The notes under the pieces: generated by a model | The model's input: only the letters and a program-made list of their open reading frames with translations | What the model was told of the DNA's origin: nothing | Database searches by the model: none | In this document: positions 26,717-36,450 of the stretch, piece by piece | How the letters are laid out: every line of letters starts with the position of its first letter | Position numbering within the stretch: position 1 is the stretch's first letter | NCBI GenBank assembly: GCA_963754285.1 | Contig: CAVWFN010000007.1 | Coordinates: 1,054,001 to 1,118,000 of the forward strand | DNA: 64,000 nt | Origin: RYN-133 sp963754285 | GTDB taxonomy: Bacteria > Actinomycetota > Actinomycetes > Mycobacteriales > Jatrophihabitantaceae | Direction of reading: 5' to 3' | Position numbers and translations under genes: made by a program

Positions 26717-27556
26717 TCATGCGCGGCCCTGGCCCAACGGGCCGAGGATGGCGCGGATCTCCTCGACGGCGTCGATCAGCGCCGCAAGCGGGGTGCGGTA
26801 GGTCAGCGCGCTGATGCTGATCGCGCCGGACGGTACGGTCGGCGCTGCGAGGTAGACCGGCAGTGCCAGGCAGTTCACCCCGAGCTCGTTCTCCTGGTCG
26901 TCGACGGCGTACCCGCGCGCACGGATCGCTGTCAGCTCGCGGTGCAGCGTTTCGGGGGTGTCGGCAGTGTTGGGCGTGCGGGACTCGAGCACCCGAGTAC
27001 CGATCCACGCCCGGACGTCGTCGACGCTCGCAAGACGCTGTGCAAGCAGCAGCTTGCCGACGGCGGTGGCGTGCGCGGGGTTGCGCCCGCCGACGGTCGA
27101 GGTGAGCCTCACCGCCCCGACGGGCGGGTCGACCTTCGCGCGGTAGACGATCTCGGTGCCGTCGAGTACCGCGTAGTGCGCGGTCTCACCGAAGCGGCCT
27201 GCGAGGGTCTCGAGCACCGGGACGAGCCGCACATGGTCGGGGCGCACGTCCTGGAACGCGAACGCCATGCGGAGGAACTCGTCGCCGAGAACGTACTGGC
27301 CGCGGACGTCCTGGTCGGCCAAACCCGCCCTGCGCAGTGACGACAAGGCGCGGTGCACCGTGGATTTCGGGCTGGCGATGCGCCGGGTCATGTCTTCCAG
27401 GCCGATGCCGTCGGGATGTGCGGCGAGCTCCTTGAGCACCGCCAGAACACGGTCGGATCCGACCAGTCGTTCGGAGTCGGGCTCGGCGACAGCGGGCTTG
27501 AATCGGACGGAGCTGACGTGTTCCGATGCAGCGGGTGCCGACGTAAACTCCTGCAT
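26717..27556 (-). CDS. IclR-family transcriptional regulator
   Basis: A 279-aa IclR protein. The winged helix is at about residues 35-95 (VLKELAAHPDGIGLEDMT, then SPKSTVHRALSSLRRAGL). The C-terminal GAF-like effector domain follows, including GETAHYAVLDGTEIVY and HATAVGKLLLA. The ATG at 27556 is chosen because the frame upstream crosses the operator region of the divergent dehydratase gene. IclR proteins often bind sugar acids or 2-keto acids, which suits the surrounding catabolic genes. It is probably autoregulated from the shared 46-bp gap. Confidence 0.9.
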   Translation of the reverse strand: MQEFTSAPAASEHVSSVRFKPAVAEPDSERLVGSDRVLAVLKELAAHPDGIGLEDMTRRIASPKSTVHRALSSLRRAGLADQDVRGQYVLGDEFLRMAFAFQDVRPDHVRLVPVLETLAGRFGETAHYAVLDGTEIVYRAKVDPPVGAVRLTSTVGGRNPAHATAVGKLLLAQRLASVDDVRAWIGTRVLESRTPNTADTPETLHRELTAIRARGYAVDDQENELGVNCLALPVYLAAPTVPSGAISISALTYRTPLAALIDAVEEIRAILGPLGQGRA

Positions 27557-27588
27557 GTTCCGAAAGATAGTCCATTGTTCCGAATGAT
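27556..27588. promoter_or_regulatory. Candidate IclR operator (direct repeat)
   Basis: TGTTCCGAAAGAT (27556-27568) and TGTTCCGAATGAT (27576-27588) are 13-mers differing at one base, two helical turns apart, in the IclR/dehydratase gap. The second copy extends to TTCC-N7-GGAA, a partial inverted repeat. Confidence 0.55.
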
Positions 27589-27602
27589 GGAAAGCAGGCT
27601 CC

Positions 27603-29318
27603 GTGGCTGAGCAACGCAGCTCGCAGTGGTACGGCGGCGCGGACCGCAACTCCTACATCCACCGGGCGTGGATGCGCCGCGGCTTGCCGTCCCATGCGTT
27701 CGACGGGCGCCCGCACATCGCCATCGCCAACACCGCCTCCGACCTGACCCCGTGCAACGCGCACCTCAACGAGGTCGCCGAGTCCGTCAAGCAAGGCGTG
27801 TTCGAAGCCGGCGGCATCCCGCTGAACCTGCCGGTGGTGTCGCTCGGCGAGACACAGGTCCGCCCGACGGCGATGCTGTGGCGCAACATGGCCGCGATGG
27901 CGACCGAGGAGATGCTGCGCGCCAACCCCGTCGACGGTGTCGTGCTGCTCGGCGGGTGCGACAAGACCATCCCCGCCCTGCTCATGGCCGCATCGTCGGT
28001 CGACCTTCCTGCCGTCGTGGTCCCGGGCGGACCGATGCTCAACGGCACGTTCCGCGGCCGGCCGCTGGGTTGCGGCACCGGCGTATGGCAACTGTCGGAG
28101 GAGGTCCGTGCCGGCACGTTGTCCAACGAGGAGTTCCTGCGCTCGGAGTCTGCGATGATCCGCTCCCGCGGACACTGCAACACCATGGGCACCGCCTCGA
28201 CGATGGGGCTGCTCGCCGAGGTCCTCGGCATGGTGCTGCCCGGCCTCGCAGGCACCCCGGCGCCGGACAGCCGCTTGTTGGAGGGTGCGCACGCCACCGG
28301 CCGGCTCGCGGTGGAAATGGTTGCCGCCGGTCGTACCCCCTCGGTGGTGCTCACGCGGGCCTCGTTCCTCAACGCCATCGTCGCCCTCGCCGCGCTCGGT
28401 GGGTCGACCAATGCCCTCGTCCACCTCCTCGCGATCGCCGGGCGGCTCGGCGTCGAGCTCACCCTGGACGACTTCGACCGCGCCGGCTCCGACGTGCCGC
28501 TGCTGGTCGACCTGCAACCCGCGGGCAAGCACCTCATGGAGGACCTGTTCCGCGCGGGTGGCTTACATGCGGTGCTGCACCAGGTGCGGGACCTTCTCGA
28601 TGACACCGCACTAACCGTGACCGGTCGCACGCTCGTCGAGGAGCTCACCAATACCGAGATCTATGACGCTGAGGTCATCCGCACCCGGGAGCGACCGCTG
28701 CAGCCCGCGGCGGGCATCGCCGTCCTGCGCGGCAACCTGGCCCCCGACGGTGCGGTGATCAAGCCGGCGGCCGCGTCCCCGGAGCTGCTGACCCACCGGG
28801 GGCCGGCGCTCGTGTTCGACTCCATCGAGGACTTCCACGCGCGCATCGACGACCCGGGGCTGGAGGTCACCGCCGACACCGTGCTGGTGCTGCGCGGCTG
28901 CGGCCCCAAGGGGTACCCGGGGATGCCCGAGGTCGCGAACCTGCCGTTACCGCCGAAGATGCTCGCACAAGGAGTGCGCGACATGGTTCGCATCTGCGAC
29001 GGGCGCATGTCCGGCACCGCGTACGGCACCGTCGTCCTCCACGTCAGCCCGGAAGCCGCCGCCGGCGGACCGCTCGGGCTGATTCGCACCGGCGACGTCA
29101 TCGTCCTCGATGTCCCGAACCGACGCCTCGACCTCGACCTCTCTGACCAGGAGTTCGCTGCCCGCACTCCCGACGCCGCCACAGTCGCCGCGTTCGCGCG
29201 TCCGACCCGCGGCTGGGAAGCCCTCTACGTGCGCACCGTCAACCAAGCTCACACCGGGGCCGACCTCGACTTCCTCATCGGCTCCTCCGGATCGCATGTG
29301 TCCCGCGAGTCGCACTGA
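27603..29318 (+). CDS. IlvD/Edd-family sugar-acid dehydratase
   Basis: A 571-aa iron-sulfur dehydratase. The cluster cysteines are visible in GGCDKTIPALLMAA and RGHCNTMGTASTM, with a third in RICDGRMSGTAYGTVV. The block GNLAPDGAVIKPAA is also typical. Within IlvD/Edd, the N-terminal QWYGGADRNSYIHRAWMRR resembles L-arabonate, xylonate or galactonate-type dehydratases rather than branched-chain IlvD. It would convert an aldonate to a 2-keto-3-deoxy acid, feeding the SDR and FAH enzymes encoded next to it. GTG start at 27603. It is divergent from iclR. Confidence 0.87.
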   Translation: MAEQRSSQWYGGADRNSYIHRAWMRRGLPSHAFDGRPHIAIANTASDLTPCNAHLNEVAESVKQGVFEAGGIPLNLPVVSLGETQVRPTAMLWRNMAAMATEEMLRANPVDGVVLLGGCDKTIPALLMAASSVDLPAVVVPGGPMLNGTFRGRPLGCGTGVWQLSEEVRAGTLSNEEFLRSESAMIRSRGHCNTMGTASTMGLLAEVLGMVLPGLAGTPAPDSRLLEGAHATGRLAVEMVAAGRTPSVVLTRASFLNAIVALAALGGSTNALVHLLAIAGRLGVELTLDDFDRAGSDVPLLVDLQPAGKHLMEDLFRAGGLHAVLHQVRDLLDDTALTVTGRTLVEELTNTEIYDAEVIRTRERPLQPAAGIAVLRGNLAPDGAVIKPAAASPELLTHRGPALVFDSIEDFHARIDDPGLEVTADTVLVLRGCGPKGYPGMPEVANLPLPPKMLAQGVRDMVRICDGRMSGTAYGTVVLHVSPEAAAGGPLGLIRTGDVIVLDVPNRRLDLDLSDQEFAARTPDAATVAAFARPTRGWEALYVRTVNQAHTGADLDFLIGSSGSHVSRESH

Positions 29319-29503
29319 GGCTCGGGTCGCTGGCGCGTACCAGGTCGCAGCTCACGAGGCGACCGTCGCCCATCGGTGACGGAGCGCTTTGCGTCGGGAA
29401 CAGCGGACGGTCGTTGCCGTGGAAGGATGCGGATCGGTGTGCGCAAGCCCGTTCGCAATTGCCTCGGCGTGAGGAGATTGCTGGCGGGGGCTTTCGGGCA
29501 TCT

Positions 29504-29592
29504 GGAGGGCTCGCATAGAGGCCTAGTGCGGCGGTCTTGAAAACCGCTATGGCTGGTGACAGTCATCGTGGGTTCGAATCCCACGCCCTCCG
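29504..29592 (+). tRNA. tRNA-Ser (anticodon TGA)
   Basis: An 89-nt class II tRNA. The acceptor stem is GGAGGGC/GCCCTCC, the anticodon stem GCGGT/ACCGC encloses CTTGAAA (anticodon TGA), a long variable arm follows, and the T-arm is GTGGG-TTCGAAT-CCCAC. The discriminator is G. CCA is not encoded. The 185 bp before it (29319-29503) shows no gene. Confidence 0.95.
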
Positions 29593-29662
29593 CAAACGAC
29601 CCGGGCCCAGTGCTCGTCGGCGCCGGGCAGGACGACCACGTCCTGCCCGGCGCCACGAGCTG

Positions 29663-31777
29663 TCAGGCTCCGGCCGGCGGTACCGCCGAGGCCATCACGA
29701 GGTCCGCGCGATCCCACGCGCGGTGCAGACCTACGGCCGCGACGAGCTCGTCCGCAAAGGCCTTGTTCGAGCTCTCGGCCACCTGCACGCCGGGCGCGTC
29801 GACCGGGATGCCGGCAGCGGCCAGCACCTCCTCGCCGTCGCCCCAAGCGGCCAGCGCCTTGCAATGCCGGTAGGCCTCCTGCAACAGCAGCGTGAGCTTG
29901 AGATCGCCGCTGTTCGTGGTCTTGCCGGCGACGACGAGCGCGTCGAACTCGATCGAGCGCACTGTCAGCAACGTGCGCTCGACGATCTCCTTGCTGCGTC
30001 CCGATGCGAGTACCCCGCCGACCGGCGCGATGACGTGCAGCGTCGCGCCGTGCTTGTCGAGGGCCTTGCGCAGCTTCGCGATCCCGGCCAGGTCGGAACC
30101 CGCGTCGGCGATGACGCCGACCTTGCGACCGTCGATGGGTCCGGGTTCCAGCACCACCTGCGAGAGCGCCTCGGAGATCGTCACCTCCTCCGGCGGCGTG
30201 CCCTTCGGCGCCGGCAGCCCCAGACCTTGGGCAACCTGCTCGCACAGGTCGGCGTCGACGTTGGCCAACACCTCCAGCTGGCGCTCCTTGATGCTCTGCT
30301 CGTAGCACTTGCCCAGCTCGAACGTGAACGCCTCGACGATGTGCGCCTGCTCGAGTGCGCTCAGGCTGCGGTAGAACATTGCCGGCTGCGTGAAGTGGTC
30401 GGCGAACGACGCCGGGACGTCGCGCACCGTATCGCCGTTCACCGCACGGGGCGTCTGCACGTAGCCGCCCTCGTCCGCGCCCGCTGTGAGCGGCTCGCCG
30501 TCGTCGATGCTGTTCGGCCGGTACGGAGCGAGCCCGGTGTGGATCGCGGTCTGGTGCATGCCGTCGCGCAACATGTCGTTCACCGGGCAGTGCGGGCGGT
30601 TGATCGGCAGCTGGGCGAAGTTCGGCCCGCCGAGGCGGGTGAGCTGGGTGTCCAGGTAGGAGAACAACCGGGCCTGCATGAGCGGGTCGTTGGTGACCTC
30701 GATGCCCGGGACGAGATGGCCGGTGTGGAACGCGACCTGCTCGGTCTCGGCGAAGTAGTTCGTGGGGTTGCGGTTCAGCGTGAGCTTTCCGATCAGCTGC
30801 ACCGGTGCGAGCTCCTCCGGCACGAGCTTCGTCGGGTCGAGCAGGTCGATCCCCTCGAAGGAGTCGGACCCGTCGTCCGGCATCACCTGGATACCGAGCT
30901 CGTACTCCAGCGGCGCGCCGGCCTCGATGCCGTCGGCCATGTCGCGGCGGTGGAAGTCGGGATCGCAACCGGCGGCGATCTGCGCCTCCTCCCACACCAG
31001 CGAGTGGACGCCGGCCACCGGCTTCCAGTGGAATTTCACCAGGCTCGTCTCGCCCTTGGCGTCGACGAGGCGGAAGGTGTGGACGCCGAAGCCCTCCATC
31101 GTGCGGTAGGAGCGCGGGATACCCCGATCGCTCATGTTCCACATGACGTGGTGGGTGGCCTCGGTGTGCAACGAGGCGAAGTCCCAGAACGTGTCGTGAG
31201 CCGATTGTGCCTGCGGGATCTCGCGATCAGGATGCGGCTTGCCGGCGTGGATGACGTCGGGGAACTTGATCCCGTCCTGGATGAAGAAGACCGGGATGTT
31301 GTTGCCGACCAGGTCGAACACGCCCTCGTCGGTGTAGAACTTCACCGCGAAGCCGCGGGTGTCGCGGACCGTGTCGGCCGACCCACGAGAGCCGAGGACT
31401 GTCGAGAAGCGGCAGAAGACGTCGGTCTGCTTGCCCTTCTCGGCGAGGAACGCAGCGCGCGTCACCGATTTCGCGGTGCCGTAGGACTCGAAGACGCCGT
31501 GCGCAGCTGCGCCACGCGCATGCACGACCCGCTCGGGAATCCGCTCATGATCGAAATGGGTGATCTTCTCGCGCAGATGGAAGTCCTCCATCAGGGTCGG
31601 CCCACGATCACCGGCCTTGAGCGAGTGGTCGGTGTCGGGCAGGCGAACACCTTGAGCGGAGGTCAGGTATTCGCCGGACTGCGCGCGATCGTCGAGGGGG
31701 CCTGGACGGCCTTCGACGACGCCGGTTGGGCTGGTCCGGGTAGGGGCGCTCTGATCTTGCTGACGGCGTGACGGCAT
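29663..31777 (-). CDS. katE: Large-subunit catalase (HPII/KatE type)
   Basis: A 704-aa haem catalase of clade II. The distal His is in VVHARGAAAHG, the Asn in VGNNIPVFFIQDG, and the proximal Tyr in RLFSYLDTQLTRLG. After the catalase core, a flavodoxin/DJ-1-like domain occupies about residues 555-704 (GRKVGVIADAGSDLAG onward), as in E. coli HPII. The ATG at 31777 (MPSRRQQDQ) follows GGAGATGC. The enzyme removes hydrogen peroxide and is usually a stationary-phase or osmotic-stress protein in actinobacteria. It is monocistronic, with about 93 bp before it and the tRNA-Ser after. Confidence 0.94.
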   Translation of the reverse strand: MPSRRQQDQSAPTRTSPTGVVEGRPGPLDDRAQSGEYLTSAQGVRLPDTDHSLKAGDRGPTLMEDFHLREKITHFDHERIPERVVHARGAAAHGVFESYGTAKSVTRAAFLAEKGKQTDVFCRFSTVLGSRGSADTVRDTRGFAVKFYTDEGVFDLVGNNIPVFFIQDGIKFPDVIHAGKPHPDREIPQAQSAHDTFWDFASLHTEATHHVMWNMSDRGIPRSYRTMEGFGVHTFRLVDAKGETSLVKFHWKPVAGVHSLVWEEAQIAAGCDPDFHRRDMADGIEAGAPLEYELGIQVMPDDGSDSFEGIDLLDPTKLVPEELAPVQLIGKLTLNRNPTNYFAETEQVAFHTGHLVPGIEVTNDPLMQARLFSYLDTQLTRLGGPNFAQLPINRPHCPVNDMLRDGMHQTAIHTGLAPYRPNSIDDGEPLTAGADEGGYVQTPRAVNGDTVRDVPASFADHFTQPAMFYRSLSALEQAHIVEAFTFELGKCYEQSIKERQLEVLANVDADLCEQVAQGLGLPAPKGTPPEEVTISEALSQVVLEPGPIDGRKVGVIADAGSDLAGIAKLRKALDKHGATLHVIAPVGGVLASGRSKEIVERTLLTVRSIEFDALVVAGKTTNSGDLKLTLLLQEAYRHCKALAAWGDGEEVLAAAGIPVDAPGVQVAESSNKAFADELVAAVGLHRAWDRADLVMASAVPPAGA

Positions 31778-31870
31778 CGCATCTCCATGGGAAATGATCT
31801 GGAGGCGATGGTCTTCACCCGCTCGTCGACCATAGCCGCGCACGCCGGCGGCGCGCCGCCGGGGTAACGG

Positions 31871-32635
31871 CTAGGGCCGGTCGGGCAGCGCGCCGGTCGC
31901 GGTGAGGGCTTCGGCCACGTCCACGAGCTTGCGGTTGGTGTCCTGCGACGCGCGCGCCAGCACGGCGAAGGCCTGATCGGGCGTGAGCCGGTGCCGTTCC
32001 ATCAGGATGCCCTTGGCCTGACCGATCACGTCCCGGTTGATCAGTGCTTGCCGAAGATGTTCCGTCCGCTGGGCATCGGCGAGCGCGAGGGCGGCGTGCG
32101 TCGCGAAGAGGCCGGCCAGGTTGGGTGCCTGCTCGCCGAACGCTTGCGCCGAACTGCCGTAGAGGCTCAGCGACCCGACCCGCACATCGTCGACCCAGAG
32201 CGGGACGCAGAGCATCGACCGCACGCCCAGGCGCAGTGCCAGTTGTGCGTAGTCGACCCAGCGCCTCTCGGCGGCGAAGTCGTCCACGCGGATCGTCGTC
32301 TGCTCGCGCGACGCGTCGACACACGGTCCGACGCCGGACGCGACCTGCAGCTGGTCGAGCTGATGGGGTGCGTCCCCGAGGGCTGCCTGGGGCTCGAACT
32401 TTCCTTTCACCAGGAGGTTGATGCTCGCCGCGCCGGCCTCGCTCACCACGCGAGTCGCCGCGCCGAGGATCGCGTCCAGGGTGCGCCCGAGGTCGGCCTC
32501 CTTGACGTGCAACGCGCGGCTGAGACTGTCCAGCGCGCTCCAGGTGGCGAGGTCGAGTTCCTCGATCGCGTCCGAATCCGGAAGTTCGGTTGTCGCATCG
32601 TCGACCAGTGGACCCATCGACGAGTGCTGCGCCAT
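31871..32635 (-). CDS. GAF-ANTAR regulator
   Basis: A 254-aa protein. A GAF domain covers about residues 45-190 (INLLVKGKFEPQAAL to LFATHAALALADAQ). A C-terminal ANTAR RNA-binding domain follows, with ALINRDVIGQAKGILMERH and the conserved Ala/aromatic spacing. ANTAR proteins bind dual-hexaloop hairpins in mRNA leaders and prevent termination; the GAF part likely senses a small molecule or redox state. Many actinobacterial GAF-ANTAR genes are orphans like this one. The target leader is not apparent in the window. Confidence 0.9.
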   Translation of the reverse strand: MAQHSSMGPLVDDATTELPDSDAIEELDLATWSALDSLSRALHVKEADLGRTLDAILGAATRVVSEAGAASINLLVKGKFEPQAALGDAPHQLDQLQVASGVGPCVDASREQTTIRVDDFAAERRWVDYAQLALRLGVRSMLCVPLWVDDVRVGSLSLYGSSAQAFGEQAPNLAGLFATHAALALADAQRTEHLRQALINRDVIGQAKGILMERHRLTPDQAFAVLARASQDTNRKLVDVAEALTATGALPDRP

Positions 32636-32745
32636 ACGGTGAGTATCGCAGTGTCACGGGAATCCGACCCGTGGTCGGCTGGCTCAGCCGAGGGACGCGG
32701 CACTCCACCTGCGTGCTCCGACCGCCGCTCGACGAAAGGATCGCC

Positions 32746-33039
32746 ATGCCAGTGCCCGTCGTTGCCGTCATCACTGCAAAGCCTGGATCGGAGGAGCTCG
32801 TGCGGGAAGCACTTTCGGAGCTGGTCGCTCCGACCCGGAACGAAGCAGGGTGCCTGTCGTACTCGCTGTATCAGTCGAGCGCGGATCCGACGGTGTTCGT
32901 GACGGTCGAGTCATGGAACGAGGCCGGCGACCTCGACGCACACATGAAGACGGAACACATCGCGGCGACGTTCGCCAAGGCCGGCGACGCCCTGGCCGGC
33001 GCTCCGATGATCCACCCCCTCGTCCCCCTCGACGAGTAA
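32746..33039 (+). CDS. ABM-fold monooxygenase (YgiN-like)
   Basis: A 97-aa protein of the antibiotic-biosynthesis-monooxygenase fold. Typical features are VVAVITAKPGSEELVREAL, the NEAGCLSYSLYQS stretch, and VESWNEAGDLDAHMKTEH ending with the conserved His. Such dimeric ferredoxin-like proteins act on quinols or are of unknown use. The ATG at 32746 follows GAAAGGATCGCC. The next gene (icd) is 46 bp downstream behind a palindrome, so it is probably expressed separately. Confidence 0.85.
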   Translation: MPVPVVAVITAKPGSEELVREALSELVAPTRNEAGCLSYSLYQSSADPTVFVTVESWNEAGDLDAHMKTEHIAATFAKAGDALAGAPMIHPLVPLDE

Positions 33040-33041
33040 GG

Positions 33042-33059
33042 TATCTTGACGTCAAGATA
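33042..33059. promoter_or_regulatory. Perfect 18-bp palindrome upstream of icd
   Basis: TATCTTGACGTCAAGATA reads the same on both strands and ends 26 bp before the icd ATG. It includes a TTGAC that could be a -35 element, so a dimeric repressor bound here would block transcription. Confidence 0.65.
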
Positions 33060-33085
33060 ACTGAGCGGACGGAGCGCGCGAGCAC

Positions 33086-35297
33086 ATGGCGAAGATCATC
33101 TACACCCGCACCGACGAGGCGCCGCTGCTGGCCACCTACTCGTTCCTGCCGATCATCGAGGCGTTCGCGCGCACGGCGGGCGTCGAGGTCGAGAGCCGCG
33201 ACATCTCATTGGCCGGGCGCATCATCGCCCAGTTCCCCGATCGCCTCAGCGACGACCAGCGCGAGCCCGACGCCCTCGCCGAGCTGGGCGAGCTCGCGAC
33301 GACGCCCGAGGCGAACATCATCAAGCTGCCGAACATCTCGGCGTCCATCCCACAGCTCAAGGCCGCGATCGCCGAACTGCGCGAGCAGGGCTACGACCTT
33401 CCTGAGTACCCCGACTCGCCCAGCACGGACGAGGACCGCGACGTGCGCGCGCGCTACGACAAGGTCAAGGGCAGCGCGGTCAACCCAGTGCTGCGCGAGG
33501 GCAACTCCGACCGTCGTGCGCCGGCTTCGGTGAAGAATTACGCCCGCAAGCACCCGCATCGCATGGGTGCATGGAGCTCCGACTCGAAGACCAACGTCGC
33601 GCACATGGACGCGGAAGACTTCCGCAGCAACGAGAAGTCGGTCGTCATCGACGACGACGGCACGCTCACCATCACCCTGCACGGTGACGACGGCTCGTCG
33701 ACGGTGCTGCGCGACCAGGTGCCGGTGCTCGCCGGCGAGGTCGTCGACGCGACCGCCATGAACGTGTCGGCGCTGCGCGAGTTCCTCACCGCGCAGATCG
33801 CGCGCGCCAAAGCCGAGGACGTGCTGTTCTCGGTGCACCTCAAGGCCACGATGATGAAGGTGTCCGACCCGATCATCTTCGGACACGTCGTCCGTGCGTT
33901 CTTCCCCGACACCTTCGCCGAGTTCGGTGAGACGCTCGTCGCGGCCGGTCTGTCGCCCAACGACGGGCTCGGCGGAATTCTCAAGGGCATCGAATCGCTT
34001 CCCGACGGCCGACGCGATCAAGGCATCCTTCGACGCGGAGATCGCCAGCGGCCCGGCGCTGGCGATGGTCGACTCCGACCGCGGCATCACCAACCTGCAC
34101 GTGCCGAGCGACGTGATCGTCGACGCCTCGATGCCGGCGATGATCCGCACGTCCGGACACATGTGGGGCCCGGACGGCGACGAGCACGACACCCTCGCCG
34201 TCATCCCCGACAGCAGCTACGCCGGCATCTACCAGGTCGTCATCGACGACTGCCGCGCCAACGGCGCCTACGACCCGGCGACCATGGGGTCGGTGCCCAA
34301 CGTCGGTCTGATGGCGCAGGCCGCCGAGGAGTACGGCAGCCACGACAAGACCTTCGAGATCGCGCAGACCGGAACCGTCCGGGTGACCGACGCCTCCGGT
34401 GCAGTCGTCCTCGAGCACGCAGTCAGTCAGGGCGACATCTGGCGCATGTGCCAGACCAAGGACGTCGCGATCCGCGACTGGGTCAAGCTCGCCGTCACGC
34501 GAGCTCGCGCGACCGGCGACCCGGCGATCTTCTGGCTCGACGCCGACCGCGCGCACGACGCGAACCTCATCGCCAAGGTCGAGCAGTACCTCCCCGAACA
34601 CGACACGGACGGCCTCGACATCTCGCTGGCCGCTCCAGCAGCAGCGATCGCCACCTCACTCGAGCGCATCCGCAAGGGCGAGGACACGATCAGCGTCACC
34701 GGCAACGTGCTGCGCGACTACCTGACCGACCTGTTCCCGATCCTCGAGCTCGGCACGAGCGCGAAGATGCTCTCCGTCGTCCCGCTCATCAACGGCGGCG
34801 GCCTGTTCGAGACGGGCGCCGGCGGCTCGGCACCCAAGCACGTCCAGCAGCTGGTCAAGGAGAACTACCTGCGCTGGGACAGCCTCGGCGAGTTCCTCGC
34901 TCTCGCGGTCAGCTTCGAGCACCTCGCGCAGTCGACGGACAACGCGCGGGCGCAGATTCTCGCCGACACCCTCGACCGCGCGACCGGCAGGTTCCTCGAC
35001 GAGAACCGCTCGCCCGGACGCAAGCTCGGCACGATCGACAACCGCGGCAGCCACTTCTACCTCGCGATGTACTGGGCGCAGGAACTGGCCGCCCAGAGCG
35101 ACGATTCCGCTCTCGCCGACGCGTTCAGCGCGCTCGCCACGGCGCTCGCCGACGGTGAGGAGACGATCACCGCCGAGCTGCTCGCGGTGCAAGGTGAGCC
35201 CGTGGACATCGGCGGCTACTACCGTCCCGACGACGAGAAGGCCGCCGCCGTGATGCGTCCGTCGACGACGTTGAACGAGGCCATCGCCACGCTGTAG
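33086..35297 (+). CDS. icd: Monomeric NADP-dependent isocitrate dehydrogenase (one frame break)
   Basis: The monomeric (Azotobacter/Corynebacterium-type) enzyme, 736 aa when one base is removed; the family length is about 740 and the given length is 3n+1. It starts MAKIIYTRTDEAPLLATYSF. Landmarks are SDSKTNVAHM, GITNLHVPSDVIVDASMP, IFWLDADRAHDANLI, and GRKLGTIDNRGSHFYLAMYW near the end. The frame switches near 33990-34020: GIESLPDG is followed, one base on, by ADAIKASFDAEI. Removing one G in GACGGCC restores continuity. It oxidises isocitrate to 2-oxoglutarate in the TCA cycle, so a true null would be costly and an assembly error is likely. Confidence 0.9.
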
Positions 35298-35337
35298 CGA
35301 CTGACCACGCAACCACCGCTTTGGCAGGGTGGAGTGC

Positions 35338-36360
35338 ATGCGTGCCATCGTCTACACCGCCACCGGCAGCCCTGACGTCCTGACCCTCGTCGACAAGGCG
35401 GTACGCGAGCCAGGTCCCGGCGAGGTGCGCGTGCAGATGCATCGCGCCGGTGTGAACCCGACCGACTGGAAATCGCGTGCCGGCAGCGGCCCCGGTACGC
35501 CGGTCGACCCGCCGCAGACGCCCGGCCAGGACGGTTCGGGCGTGGTGGATGCGGTCGGCACCGGAGTCGAGGCCGGCCTGCTCGGATTGCGGGTGTGGGT
35601 GTGGGAGGCGGCCTACCAACGTCCGGACGGCACTGCTCAGGAGTTCGCGCTGATCCCCGCCGGGCAAGTGGTCACGCTGCCCGACACCGCGTCGTTCGAT
35701 CTCGGTGCGGCCCTCGGCGTCCCGTTCGTGACCGCGCACCGCTGCCTCACCGTCGCCGAGCACGGGCCACACCGGCTCGGGCCGGGAACGCTGGCCGGGC
35801 GAACCATCCTCGTTGCCGGTGGAGCGGGCGCCGTGGGCAACGCAGCCATCCAGCTCGCGCGTTGGTCGGACGCCACCGTCATCACCACGGTCAGCAGCGC
35901 CGAGAAGGGTCAGCTTGCGGCCCGGGCGGGTGCCGACCACGTCATCAACTATCGCGACGAGGACGTCGTGCGTCGAGTCCGGTCGATCGCCCCGAACGGT
36001 GTGGACGCGGTCGTCGAAGTGTCGCCGACAGCGAACGCTGCCCTCGACAGCGACGTGATCGCGACCCACGGCTCGATCGCGATCTACGCCAACAACGGCG
36101 GGACGGAGTTCGCGCTGCCGATCCGGGCCAACATGACCACGAACGCGCGGTGGCAGTTCGTGTTGCTCTACACAGCACCGCACGAGGCGAAGCTCCGCGC
36201 GATCGAGGACGTCTCGGCCGCCGTGCTGGACGGCGCCGTCGGTGTCGGTGACGACCGCGGACTGCCGCTGACGCACTACCCGCTCGACGTGGCGAGCCAA
36301 GCACATGCCGCTGTCGAGGGCGGCGCGGTCGGCAAGGTGCTGATCGACGTCGTGCCCTGA
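35338..36360 (+). CDS. NADPH:quinone oxidoreductase (zeta-crystallin-like)
   Basis: A 340-aa zinc-free medium-chain reductase. It has MHRAGVNPTDWKSRAG near the N-terminus, the NADPH motif VAGGAGAVGNAAIQLARW at about residue 160, and INYRDEDVVRRV after it. The usual zinc cysteines are absent, as in quinone oxidoreductases. The ATG at 35338 fits the family start (MRAIVYTATG). It reduces quinones or enones. It is 40 bp downstream of icd and may be co-transcribed. Confidence 0.87.
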   Translation: MRAIVYTATGSPDVLTLVDKAVREPGPGEVRVQMHRAGVNPTDWKSRAGSGPGTPVDPPQTPGQDGSGVVDAVGTGVEAGLLGLRVWVWEAAYQRPDGTAQEFALIPAGQVVTLPDTASFDLGAALGVPFVTAHRCLTVAEHGPHRLGPGTLAGRTILVAGGAGAVGNAAIQLARWSDATVITTVSSAEKGQLAARAGADHVINYRDEDVVRRVRSIAPNGVDAVVEVSPTANAALDSDVIATHGSIAIYANNGGTEFALPIRANMTTNARWQFVLLYTAPHEAKLRAIEDVSAAVLDGAVGVGDDRGLPLTHYPLDVASQAHAAVEGGAVGKVLIDVVP

Positions 36361-36450
36361 CGCGGCGCCGATCTGCCCGGCGGCTTCGCTGCGACGTCGG
36401 GGACGAACGGGGCTACCGTAATCAACAAGATCCGACATCGGGAGCCAGCA

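Noticed and set aside
32636..33085. ANTAR-target dual hairpin near the GAF-ANTAR gene
   Set aside because: No pair of hexaloop hairpins with the needed spacing was seen; the only strong structure is the 18-bp DNA palindrome before icd.
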